A stretch of 64,000 nt of DNA from Bacteroidales bacterium. GTDB taxonomy: Bacteria > Bacteroidota > Bacteroidia > Bacteroidales > VadinHA17. Shown piece after piece: positions 18,842 through 27,368 of this stretch. The first letter of the stretch is position 1, and every line of letters starts with the position of its first letter. The stretch lies in the NCBI GenBank assembly GCA_009877105.1, contig WXFD01000043.1, positions 389,874 to 453,873 on the forward strand. Reading direction: 5' to 3'. The position numbers were made by a program, and so were the translations under genes. The notes beneath the pieces were generated by a model that saw only the letters and a program-made list of their open reading frames with translations, did not search any database and was not told where the DNA came from.

Positions 18842-18849
18842 CAAATATA
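18842..18849 (-). promoter_or_regulatory. Candidate -7 box for the asparaginase gene
   Basis: TATATTTG on the minus strand, 29 bases ahead of the ATG. A 10-bp perfect inverted repeat lies just upstream (18854-18881). Confidence 0.45.
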
Positions 18850-18853
18850 ATCA

Positions 18854-18881
18854 GATCAGCCGGATAAAAACCCGGCTGATC
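18854..18881. repeat. Strong hairpin or operator overlapping the asparaginase promoter
   Basis: GATCAGCCGG (18854-18863) and CCGGCTGATC (18872-18881) form a perfect 10-bp stem with an 8-base loop. It lies just upstream of the -7 box, in the place of the -33 region, and about 225 bases past the upstream SGNH gene. Confidence 0.5.
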
Positions 18882-19106
18882 ATAAAAATATTCATAGCAT
18901 CAGGCATGCGGGGTCCTGTACACTCATCTGTGAGTATTGAAACCATTACCGGTGATAATTTGAACAGTTGTAGCTAAATGCCATATTTATCCTGCTGTCC
19001 GGCCTGCCCGGGCGGCATATTTGCATATCATGCATCAGGCAAGGGGTTTTCCTGCCGGAGATCAGACCGGACGGAAACCGGTTCATATGTCGGACCCCGG
19101 GTTCCT

Positions 19107-19796
19107 TTATCTTCCGAGAACCTTGTACAGCTCATTCTTGATGATTCCCGCCCATACCCTGTATCCGTCTGTGTTCAGGTGAAGCTTGTCGTCCCTGAAC
19201 AGTTCGGTGCGGGGAAGGCCTTCCCTGGTAAGAAATGCCTGTTCGGTGCTGATGAAATATGTATTATGATGATTATTGCATATTTTCTGGATCTGCTGAT
19301 TGGCCTCCCTAATTTCAGGCCAGACGTGCCATCTGGCGGCTGTGGGTGTGATCGCGATCCAGAAGACGGGAGTATCCTTGTATTTCCTTCGTATAATGTA
19401 TAATGTTTTCCTGAACAGTTCGGCCACTTCTGCAGGGGTTTTGTCAGAATCACTGCCCGAGATGTCGTTTGCAATGAATATCACTATGGCACTGCAGGGA
19501 TGCGGATAGATGATCCTGTCGGCATATACTGCGAAATCGCTGAGCTTGGCGCCACCATAGCCCCTCTGGATCACATTGTAAGGTTGCATGTCCTTGCCGA
19601 TGTCATCCCATAGCTTGATGCTTGAGCTGCCTGCAAACAAAACCGCGTCGGAGGGATATGATTTTTCTACGTCGAGCTGTTCAAATTTCCGGATATCATT
19701 TTCCCATGCCTTCACCTCCGGCAGATTCCTGTAGGTTTTCAACGGTGAACAGGCTGAAAGGATGATCAGGGTTGCAAGCAGGAATTTACGTATCAT
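19107..19796 (-). CDS. SGNH/GDSL hydrolase lipoprotein
   Basis: A protein of 229 residues from the ATG at 19796, where a lipoprotein signal begins (LLATLIILSAC). In-frame ATGs at 19802 and 19820 also exist. The SGNH blocks are visible: FAGSSSIKLW (nucleophile serine), RGYGGAKLSD (Gly), IFIANDISG (Asn) and DKLHLNTDGY (Asp-x-x-His). The fold suggests a lipase or acetyl esterase, often acting on carbohydrate acetyl groups. The substrate is unknown. Confidence 0.85.
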   Translation of the reverse strand: MIRKFLLATLIILSACSPLKTYRNLPEVKAWENDIRKFEQLDVEKSYPSDAVLFAGSSSIKLWDDIGKDMQPYNVIQRGYGGAKLSDFAVYADRIIYPHPCSAIVIFIANDISGSDSDKTPAEVAELFRKTLYIIRRKYKDTPVFWIAITPTAARWHVWPEIREANQQIQKICNNHHNTYFISTEQAFLTREGLPRTELFRDDKLHLNTDGYRVWAGIIKNELYKVLGR

Positions 19797-19916
19797 GGTC
19801 ATAAGTGCTTTTGATATCATTAAAATTAGGTTAATTCATGTAAAGGTTTAAAAAAAAAATCAATTTCTGATTTGATTTAATACAATAGTAACAATATTTC
19901 ATTTACAAAAAAAAGT

Positions 19917-19924
19917 TACGTTTG
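19917..19924 (+). promoter_or_regulatory. Candidate -7 box for the permease
   Basis: TACGTTTG fits TAnnTTTG, 43 bases before the permease ATG. Confidence 0.35.
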
Positions 19925-19967
19925 CAATATTTTAACTTTTCCATGCTAATCCTGTCAATTAATTCCA

Positions 19968-21560
19968 ATGTCGAAAAAGCAATTATTTCTTACCAAGCCC
20001 CTGGGGCAGTTACTGAGTGAATCAAAGGAGTCGGGGGGATTGAAGCGTACTCTTACGGCGCTGAATCTTACAACCCTTGGTATTGGCGCCATAATTGGTG
20101 CAGGCATTTTTGTGCTCAGCGGTCAGGCTGCTGCACAGTATGCTGGGCCCGCCATAGTGCTGTCATTTGTGGTTTCCGGCCTGGCCTGCGGTTTTGCTGG
20201 CCTGTGCTATGCGGAATTTGCCTCGATGATACCAATTGCCGGGAGCGCCTATACCTATTCCTATGCAACCCTGGGTGAGTTTTTTGCATGGATAATAGGC
20301 TGGGATCTTATCCTGGAATATCTTTTTGCAGCATCAACAGTATCGGTTGGATGGTCAGGATATGTGGTCAGCTTTCTCAAGGATTTCAACATAAATGTTC
20401 CGCCGCAGTTCTCCGATGCCACAGGTACGGTCCTGGTCAACATTCCCGAACTGGGATGGAAGCCGCTGCATGCTTTTGCACACACACTGGCCGAATCGGG
20501 GATAAATGCCGATGCGCTTCCGCATGTCACCTGTATTCTTAACCTTCCGGCAATGTTCATTATAGCATTGCTATCAACATTACTGGTGATTGGAATAAAG
20601 GAATCAGCCAACTTCAACAACTTAATGGTTATTATCAAGGTGTCAGTGATTGTATTGTTTATTGCCGTGGGTTTTGCGTTTGTAAAGTCAGTCAACTGGC
20701 ATCCGTTCATTCCGGCAAACAAGGTTGAATCCACACCAATATCGGAATATGGATCATTCTGGTTATGGCTGAAAGCTTACGGATCAGAATTCGGTAAATT
20801 CGGGATAAGCGGGATCCTGAGGGGGGCCGGCGTAATATTCTTTGCGTATATCGGGTTCGATGCCGTTTCAACTGCAGCCCAGGAAGCCCGTAATCCGCAG
20901 AGAGACATGCCTGTGGGCATTCTTGGATCACTCGGTATATCAACGTTGCTTTATATCCTTGTTGCTGTCGTCATGACAGGGATAGTGAGCTATAAAACCC
21001 TTAATGTTGCTGATCCGGTGGCAGTTGCCGTCGATGCCATGGGAAAGGGTATGTTCTGGCTCAGGCCAATTGTCAAGATTGCTGCAATTGCAGGGCTGAG
21101 CTCAGTAATCCTCGTTATGCTCCTTGGACAGCCGAGGATCTTTTTCACAATATCAAAGGACGGCTTGCTTCCTCCTGTTTTTTCAAAGGTTCATCCAAGG
21201 TTTAAGACCCCGTATATGAGTACCATACTCACCGGGATTGTTGCAATGATCATTGCCGGGATCCTGCCGATAAGGATCCTGGGGGAGCTTGTATCCATCG
21301 GGACCTTGCTGGCGTTCATCATTGTGTGCATAAGCGTATTGGTTCTCAGGAAAACAAGACCTGAGGTGGAGAGGCCCTTCAGGACTCCGTGGGTACCCGT
21401 GGTACCGATACTGGGTGCCCTTATCTGCTTTGTCCAGATGGCGGCCCTGCCGCTTGATACATGGCTGAGGCTGCTTGTGTGGATGGCCCTCGGCTTCATG
21501 ATATATTTCTTCTACGGGATCAGGCACAGCAAGGTGAGGATGGCTAACAAAAAGGACTGA
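19968..21560 (+). CDS. APC-superfamily amino acid permease
   Basis: An integral membrane protein of 530 residues with about 12-14 hydrophobic segments. The APC signature LGIGAIIGAGIFVLSG is in the first helix. CYAEFASMIPIAGSAYTYSYATLGE and YIGFDAVSTAAQEARNPQRDMP are typical of the cationic amino acid transporter branch (YfnA/CAT-like). It should import amino acids by proton symport or exchange. The gene is monocistronic and convergent with lysA. The loop between the third and fourth helices is long, a minor family variant. Confidence 0.9.
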   Translation: MSKKQLFLTKPLGQLLSESKESGGLKRTLTALNLTTLGIGAIIGAGIFVLSGQAAAQYAGPAIVLSFVVSGLACGFAGLCYAEFASMIPIAGSAYTYSYATLGEFFAWIIGWDLILEYLFAASTVSVGWSGYVVSFLKDFNINVPPQFSDATGTVLVNIPELGWKPLHAFAHTLAESGINADALPHVTCILNLPAMFIIALLSTLLVIGIKESANFNNLMVIIKVSVIVLFIAVGFAFVKSVNWHPFIPANKVESTPISEYGSFWLWLKAYGSEFGKFGISGILRGAGVIFFAYIGFDAVSTAAQEARNPQRDMPVGILGSLGISTLLYILVAVVMTGIVSYKTLNVADPVAVAVDAMGKGMFWLRPIVKIAAIAGLSSVILVMLLGQPRIFFTISKDGLLPPVFSKVHPRFKTPYMSTILTGIVAMIIAGILPIRILGELVSIGTLLAFIIVCISVLVLRKTRPEVERPFRTPWVPVVPILGALICFVQMAALPLDTWLRLLVWMALGFMIYFFYGIRHSKVRMANKKD

Positions 21561-21648
21561 CCGTCATTCTGTCGGCGTTACGGGCAAGATCTGCACACTT
21601 CGCGCGGATCGAAAAACATAGCCGGGGATTCCAGGAATGCAGCCGTTT

Positions 21649-22797
21649 TCAGATCTCGTCGGAGAAGACACTCCCGGGCAGATCACGCATATTGTAGCGG
21701 GAAGCCATGGATTCACCATATGCCCCGGCAGACCTTATAGCAATGATATCACCTCTTTTTGTCTCGGGCAGCCTGATATGTGTGGCAAAAGTATCGGCCG
21801 ATTCGCATACCGGCCCGACTACATCGTACCAGTGCTCGTCCCCGGTTGACGTCAGATTCTCTATCATGTGATGCGCATTGTAAAGCGCGGGCCTTATCAG
21901 ATCAGTCATGCCGGCATCGATTATAACAAAAACCGTTTTGCTGCCTTTCTTTACGAACAGGACCCTCGAGATCAGCGAGCCGCATTGTCCGACAATTGAT
22001 CTGCCCGGTTCGATATGGATCCGCTGGCCCGGCCGAAGCCTGATATACTCATTTACCAGTCTGAAGTAATTCTGAAATCTGGCCGGCTTTTCGGGATCTT
22101 CATAATCTATTCCCAGCCCCCCGCCGAGATTGATTATTTCCAGTTCCGCATCAATTGAGGCAAACCAATCCTGGAGCTCGTTAATCTTCGAGCACAGGCT
22201 CCTGAAAACTGACATCCGGGTAATCTGCGATCCTATGTGGAAATGAATACCCCTGAACCGTACATTGTCCAGGCTTTTAAGCCTGTTCATGACTTCTTCC
22301 AGGTCCCAGATGTTGATTCCGAACTTGTTTTCATGTATCCCCGTTGTAATATATTTATGGGTATGAGCCGATACATTCGGATTGATCCTGAGGGCTATTG
22401 ATGCTGTCTTTCCTGTACCCGAGGCTATTGAATTGATTACCTCGATCTCGGGGATCGATTCACAGTTGAAACAGAATATATCACTTTTCAGTGCGGCCTC
22501 AATATCCCTGTCAGTCTTGCCAACGCCTGCAAACACTATTTCGGACGGACTGAAACCTGCCCTCATTGCACAGTCAATTTCATTGAAACTGACGCAATCG
22601 GCACCAAAACCATATGAAGAGATGATTTCCAGTAACCTTGGATTAGCGTTTGCCTTGACTGCATAATGAACTTTGTATCCAGAGGCTGAAGCTTCACTTT
22701 TCAGAGTTTCGCACGTGCTTCTCAGAACGCCGACATCATAATAGTAAAAAGGAGTTTGCCTGTTACTGAGTTTATCTAAGATTGACTGTTCAAACAT
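21649..22797 (-). CDS. lysA: Diaminopimelate decarboxylase
   Basis: A PLP-dependent fold III decarboxylase of 382 residues, making L-lysine from meso-diaminopimelate. The PLP lysine lies in VHYAVKANAN. HFHIGSQ, NLGGGLGIDY, HIEPGRSIVGQCG and the partner-subunit cysteine motif GPVCESADTFA are present. It is slightly short for the family but complete. It starts one base after the lysC stop, so the two are co-transcribed and probably translationally coupled. Confidence 0.95.
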   Translation of the reverse strand: MFEQSILDKLSNRQTPFYYYDVGVLRSTCETLKSEASASGYKVHYAVKANANPRLLEIISSYGFGADCVSFNEIDCAMRAGFSPSEIVFAGVGKTDRDIEAALKSDIFCFNCESIPEIEVINSIASGTGKTASIALRINPNVSAHTHKYITTGIHENKFGINIWDLEEVMNRLKSLDNVRFRGIHFHIGSQITRMSVFRSLCSKINELQDWFASIDAELEIINLGGGLGIDYEDPEKPARFQNYFRLVNEYIRLRPGQRIHIEPGRSIVGQCGSLISRVLFVKKGSKTVFVIIDAGMTDLIRPALYNAHHMIENLTSTGDEHWYDVVGPVCESADTFATHIRLPETKRGDIIAIRSAGAYGESMASRYNMRDLPGSVFSDEI

Positions 22798-22798
22798 T

Positions 22799-24118
22799 TT
22801 AATGGTTGAAAAGGTATTTGTGTAAAAGTCTCAGGGCGTCTGTTTTATCTTTTGTGTCAATGAGAAGGGACAGGCTGTGTGAGCTGCCGCCATATGAGAT
22901 CATTTTCAGTGAAATGGAGTTCAGGGCCTCAAAAATCTCGGGAGCCGACCCTTTCTTGTCGGCCCTGAAATCACCGACAATGCAGATAATGGTCTGATCC
23001 TTCTCAATTTCCACGCTTCCGAGCGCCTGCAGTTCATGTGCAATCTGGTCAAGATGCTGTGAGTCGTCAACGGTGATTGAAACAGATACCTCCGATGTGG
23101 CGACCATGTCAATCGGGGTTTTGTAGGTTTCGAAAATTTCAAAAACCTTTCTCATGAAGCCGTATGCCATAAGCATCCGGTCAGAGTGTATCCTTATGGC
23201 GGATATGCCGTCTTTTGCAGCTACAGCCTTGTAGTCCTGGGGAATGTATGAGGATGTTATAATTGTCCCCTGGTCATGGGGATCCATTGTATTCTTCAGC
23301 CTTACCGGGATATTCTTTTCCCTGGCAGGGTTCACACTTGAAGGATGCAGGATCTTGGCCCCGAAATATGCAAGCTCTGCCGCTTCGTCGAATGATATTT
23401 CGCGTATCACTTCGGTGTTTTCAACCAGCCTGGGGTCATTGTTGTGAAATCCGTTTATATCGGTCCAGATCTGGATTTCAGATGCATTTACGGCCGCCCC
23501 GAGAAGCGAAGCAGTGAAATCGCTTCCGCCGCGTTTGAGATTATCCGTTTCACCCTGGGCGTTCCTGCAGATGAATCCCTGGGTTATGATGATGTTGTGG
23601 CCGGGATGTGCATCCAGCTCCCTCCTGAAGTTTTCAGCAATATAATAGGTGTCAGGTTCACCGTCCTTGTCAATCCTCATGAAATTGAGGGCCGGCAGGA
23701 GCACACAATCAATATTGTTTTCGAGAAGGAGATAATAGAACATTGAAGAGGACATAAGCTCGCCCTTTGACAGGATGATCTTCTCATATTGCTTCGAGTG
23801 TTTGAGAGAAGTAAGACCGTCAATATCATTCAGAAGGCTGTTGACTGTTTCAAATGCCTTGTATTTATACTGTTCCGTTGTGTAGAGATCTTCTATTACC
23901 TTATGATATTTCTCCCTCAGGAGCCCGATTTTATGAACGGCTTCTTCCTGTTTTCCGGCATAAAGCAGATCGGAAATCTCCACAAGGCTGTTTGTGGTTC
24001 CTGACATTGCAGACAATACCACCAGGTTCTGCTCACCGTCGTTGATCAGCGGAATTACCGATCTCATTCTGTCCGGACTTCCAACGGAGGTTCCTCCGAA
24101 TTTCATTACCTTCATCAT
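22799..24118 (-). CDS. lysC: Aspartate kinase, monofunctional
   Basis: A protein of 439 residues. The kinase domain starts with KVMKFGGTSVGSPDRM and has LKRGGSDFTASLLGAA and IWTDINGFHNNDPRLV, then two C-terminal ACT domains (from about residue 300) that normally bind lysine or threonine. It phosphorylates aspartate, the first step to lysine, threonine and methionine. It heads a two-gene operon with lysA, controlled by the attenuator upstream. The fused homoserine dehydrogenase (thrA-type) is absent, so this is probably the lysine/DAP-dedicated isozyme. Confidence 0.95.
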   Translation of the reverse strand: MMKVMKFGGTSVGSPDRMRSVIPLINDGEQNLVVLSAMSGTTNSLVEISDLLYAGKQEEAVHKIGLLREKYHKVIEDLYTTEQYKYKAFETVNSLLNDIDGLTSLKHSKQYEKIILSKGELMSSSMFYYLLLENNIDCVLLPALNFMRIDKDGEPDTYYIAENFRRELDAHPGHNIIITQGFICRNAQGETDNLKRGGSDFTASLLGAAVNASEIQIWTDINGFHNNDPRLVENTEVIREISFDEAAELAYFGAKILHPSSVNPAREKNIPVRLKNTMDPHDQGTIITSSYIPQDYKAVAAKDGISAIRIHSDRMLMAYGFMRKVFEIFETYKTPIDMVATSEVSVSITVDDSQHLDQIAHELQALGSVEIEKDQTIICIVGDFRADKKGSAPEIFEALNSISLKMISYGGSSHSLSLLIDTKDKTDALRLLHKYLFNH

Positions 24119-24255
24119 AATTTGGATTTTAATGCTATTGTACCCGTTTCAAAGGGAACGGGAGGGTTTTATCAAAAAAAAATATTACACTCATTATCAG
24201 GTATTTCCCCAAAATCACTCAGCTTGTTGCACGTTACGGCATAACAGTCAATAAT

Positions 24256-24282
24256 AAAAAAACCTGCATCATTTTTGCAGGT
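24256..24282 (-). terminator. Intrinsic terminator of the lysC attenuator
   Basis: On the minus strand a 7-bp stem (ACCTGCA / TGCAGGT, 7-base loop) is followed by seven T residues, ending about 140 bases before lysC. Its 5' arm can instead pair with an upstream segment inside the leader ORF. Confidence 0.8.
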
Positions 24283-24326
24283 CTGTCAGCTGTTAATTCT
24301 TTCACAGAACAGTAATTCAGACCTGC
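24277..24326 (-). promoter_or_regulatory. Antiterminator helix competing with the lysC terminator
   Basis: GCAGGTCTG (24326-24318, inside the leader ORF) is perfectly complementary to CAGACCTGC (24285-24277). The latter starts right after the leader stop codon and contains the terminator's 5' arm. The two structures are mutually exclusive: a 9-bp antiterminator or a 7-bp terminator. Confidence 0.75.
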
Positions 24327-24375
24327 CGGGCAGATCCATGAATGATTTTATATTGCTCTTTAATAAACTCTTCAT
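24286..24375 (-). CDS. Putative leader peptide of the lysC-lysA operon
   Basis: A 29-codon ORF with ATG at 24375 and TGA at 24286, directly before the attenuator stem. Codons 6-14 (K-S-N-I-K-S-F-M-D) are rich in aspartate-family residues, and the antiterminator's 5' arm lies in codons 17-19. A ribosome stalled in codons 8-13 would leave that arm free and prevent termination. The ATG is about 18 bases after a -7 promoter box. The size and placement are those of a translated leader. I inferred this from sequence and know of no family for it. Confidence 0.6.
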   Translation of the reverse strand: MKSLLKSNIKSFMDLPGRSELLFCERINS

Positions 24376-24392
24376 ATCCTTAAAACAGCGAG

Positions 24393-24400
24393 CAAAAATA
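24393..24400 (-). promoter_or_regulatory. Candidate -7 box for the lysC leader
   Basis: TATTTTTG on the minus strand, 17 bases ahead of the leader ATG. Confidence 0.5.
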
Positions 24401-24570
24401 TAATTTTAATCAATATGTAGTATTCTGTAATAATTTTTTTCAGAATGGATCCGGTCCTGAAATTTTCCCGGAATATATCTTCAGTCGGGCTGCTCTGATC
24501 TGTTCTGACATTCCGCGAAGGCAGCATCCTGCAACAGTCAGTGCTGATTAATAAATATGATGCGTGAATT

Positions 24571-27366
24571 TTATTTCCTGTAAAGGCTTTTTATAATTCC
24601 TGAACTGATTTCGGCTCCGGGATTAAAATCGCTGCTCAGCATATACGATTTTATGCTGAACAGGAATTGCTGCGCTTCCGGCCTGTTTTCCAGATCTGAT
24701 AACAGATCTGCACCCGAGGCAATCAGTTTTCCCTTTCCAACTTTGCATTCAAATAAAAGGCCCAGGGGACGTGAAGTGAACCAGTCATCAATAACCCTGA
24801 CCAGAGGCTGAATATCTTCCGATATCATATCCAGCCTGAAAACATTGGCATTCATGATTATATCGCGCCACTGGTAATTGCTGTGAAATTCGGTGGGAAA
24901 GTATCGGAAAACGGGATGAGCCGGGTTGCAAAGTATTCCCAGTGTTTCCGGCGGCTGATGATTGGTCCAGAAAGTATTCCAGAATATGCTGGAAAAGCCC
25001 AATGCGATGTCACCGCCTTTTTCCGGCCGGAGCAAACCTTTACGCGGAGTAAGTAGAACTGATGCCCCGTTTTCAAGCATCTTCGCGGTTGCTTCGTTAA
25101 ACTCCCGGGTTACAATGATATCATTCCTGCTTCCGATAACGGGTAATTCAGCAGGGTAAACCCATATATCCCAGGAGTTTCTGTACTTTCCGGCCATAAA
25201 GGTGAAAGTTAGTTTTTCCGGACCGGTAATGTCGTTCAATTTCCTTTGAACATTGCCTGCTTTTATAGTCCCGCGGCCAGCCTTTATTTTCCCTGCAGGA
25301 TTTCCCTTGTCTATAATGCCGGTCTTTCCCGTAAGGACCCATTCCGGGGTTATATATTCGTCGTTTTCTGCATAATATGCTATTTCCAGGTCGGCACTGA
25401 AAGTTTCGTTATTCCTGTAAATCATTTTGGGCAAACGTGCCAGGGGTACAACGGCATTGCAGAAATGTTTGAATTCATCCGCCGAAACATAAGGTTTCGG
25501 ATCCCAGAAAGGATCGACAATCCCCACTATTGCCGATCCCTGCCCGGGGAAATCATGTAAATCGAGTAATTCGAAGCCTCCGAAATTTTCCGTACGCAAT
25601 GCGGCTTCGATATCGGCTTTGTAACATATTGTCTGTAATTTGCCCGAAGCAATCATAAAACTGTCTGCCAGATGCAAAAGGTTGTTATTGATCAGCCTGT
25701 CCCTGAAGATTTCGAAATTCCTTGCCTTAAGGACGCCGTCGTATTTACTGATCTCCCTTAAGTTCGGGAAAACGCACCATTGTCCTATTTCGTGGCTGAT
25801 TACAGGCTGGGGATATTTTTCAATTATTTCGGTCCAGTCAAAAGTCGAATTAGGGATCTGTGAATTTATCCTGCTTTTGAGGCCCTCGCCCCAGCGTTGG
25901 ATTCGTGGGTCGGGCGTACTCTGAAAATCGTTTTCCGGAACATTTGCCCATCCGAAGGCTGTGGTGTAAAGGCGTCTGTCATCATACTGTTTCACATGCT
26001 TAACGAATCCGGTAAGAAATGCTATATGATGCGAGCCGGAAGGTTCGTTGCCGTAAGCCATCATACAAAATGACGGGTGATTGCCGTATGTGTCGATAAT
26101 ACGTTCAGCTTCATCGTATATGAATTTATCGACGGGTAAACCGTCGCCCACAGAGGTCCAGACACCGCATTCCACCGACAGGTAAATTCCTGCAGAGTCG
26201 GCAGCTGCAAATGCTGCTTCCGGGGGGCACCAGGAATGGAACCGGATATGATTGAGCCCGTAATCCTTGCACACTCTCATTATTTTTGTCCATTCACCCG
26301 TTGTGGCGGGAGGAAATCCTGTTTTGGGGAAGATTGCACACTCCAGGGTACCCCGCATGAAAACTTTTTTCCCGTTGAGTGTAAATTGTCCGCCGCTGGT
26401 GGCAATTTCCCGCATCCCAAAAACAATATTCTTCTCATCGGTCAGGGATTTGCTTTTCAGCTTTATGTTCAACGAATAGAGGTTGGGTGTAAACTCATCC
26501 CACAACATTATATTGTTACCCATATCATAATCCAGGACAAGCAAATCCTTATCGGGTTCATTTAGTTTCCCGATGACTTTCTTCCTGCCTGAAACCCTTA
26601 GTTCCACGGAGTACTCCTCCGGGTTATGGGGTATTTTATTTAGTTTAAGCAGGACCTTAATTCTGCTGTTTTCAATATCCGGATAAATACGTACATATTC
26701 AATGTTTACCGGGGGCAGGTTCACAAGTTTCATTTCCCCGATCACCCCGTTCCAGTTGGTTTGGGTATTGTCACTTATACTGTGTGCATCAAGTCCGGGG
26801 TTTATCTCCTTCACGCGATTGTCGATCCGCAGGGTTAGCCTGTGCCTTCCGGGTGCCAGATTACCCAGGTTGTAAGTATGGGGTGTGGCCAGTGAATTCT
26901 GCATACCGTGGTACACGGTATCTATCCACAAACTCGTTTCCCAGTGGCAGCGTTCCAAAACGAGCCGGGTGCATCCGTTGTTCCACGAATCGGGAATTTC
27001 AATTTCCCTGCTGTACCATGCAACACCGGCAAATCTTTTCAATGGTTGCAGCCAGAAAGAAATTTTAACATCGTCGGGATTCCTGTATTTTACATACGAT
27101 TCATCTTCAAACCAGGTCCGGTTCCAGAAATTGCCGGTCCAGTCATCATCGGCCTTAACGTCGTATCCTTTACCGTTTGTGAGCATCGAACCGGGAAGAA
27201 TGACCTTTTCGTTGAAATCGCGGGAAAACCATTTTCCTGCCACACCGGTATCGCATGAGTCTATGCGGAATGACCATTCTCCTGAAAGGTCCAGGGCATT
27301 AAATCCTCTGTGCCTGCCGCACCCCAAAACGGATAGCGTGATAAATATCAAACAAAGCCTTTTCAT
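24571..27366 (-). CDS. Glycoside hydrolase family 2 lipoprotein
   Basis: A protein of 931 residues from ATG 27366, with a lipobox (LSVLGC). It has a jelly-roll sugar-binding domain (about 20-220), an Ig-like domain, and a TIM barrel with acid/base Glu in MAYGNEPSG and nucleophile Glu in VISHEIGQW. A long C-terminal extension follows. The family covers beta-galactosidases, mannosidases and glucuronidases; the exact specificity is not readable. It follows the alpha-galactosidase gene with a 2-base gap and is the last gene of the polysaccharide locus. It is exported and probably anchored at the outer or inner membrane. Confidence 0.87.
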   Translation of the reverse strand: MKRLCLIFITLSVLGCGRHRGFNALDLSGEWSFRIDSCDTGVAGKWFSRDFNEKVILPGSMLTNGKGYDVKADDDWTGNFWNRTWFEDESYVKYRNPDDVKISFWLQPLKRFAGVAWYSREIEIPDSWNNGCTRLVLERCHWETSLWIDTVYHGMQNSLATPHTYNLGNLAPGRHRLTLRIDNRVKEINPGLDAHSISDNTQTNWNGVIGEMKLVNLPPVNIEYVRIYPDIENSRIKVLLKLNKIPHNPEEYSVELRVSGRKKVIGKLNEPDKDLLVLDYDMGNNIMLWDEFTPNLYSLNIKLKSKSLTDEKNIVFGMREIATSGGQFTLNGKKVFMRGTLECAIFPKTGFPPATTGEWTKIMRVCKDYGLNHIRFHSWCPPEAAFAAADSAGIYLSVECGVWTSVGDGLPVDKFIYDEAERIIDTYGNHPSFCMMAYGNEPSGSHHIAFLTGFVKHVKQYDDRRLYTTAFGWANVPENDFQSTPDPRIQRWGEGLKSRINSQIPNSTFDWTEIIEKYPQPVISHEIGQWCVFPNLREISKYDGVLKARNFEIFRDRLINNNLLHLADSFMIASGKLQTICYKADIEAALRTENFGGFELLDLHDFPGQGSAIVGIVDPFWDPKPYVSADEFKHFCNAVVPLARLPKMIYRNNETFSADLEIAYYAENDEYITPEWVLTGKTGIIDKGNPAGKIKAGRGTIKAGNVQRKLNDITGPEKLTFTFMAGKYRNSWDIWVYPAELPVIGSRNDIIVTREFNEATAKMLENGASVLLTPRKGLLRPEKGGDIALGFSSIFWNTFWTNHQPPETLGILCNPAHPVFRYFPTEFHSNYQWRDIIMNANVFRLDMISEDIQPLVRVIDDWFTSRPLGLLFECKVGKGKLIASGADLLSDLENRPEAQQFLFSIKSYMLSSDFNPGAEISSGIIKSLYRK

Positions 27367-27368
27367 TG

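Noticed and set aside
24119..24420. Lysine riboswitch before lysC
   Set aside because: The conserved five-helix lysine aptamer is not seen; the leader is instead explained by a short ORF and a terminator/antiterminator pair.
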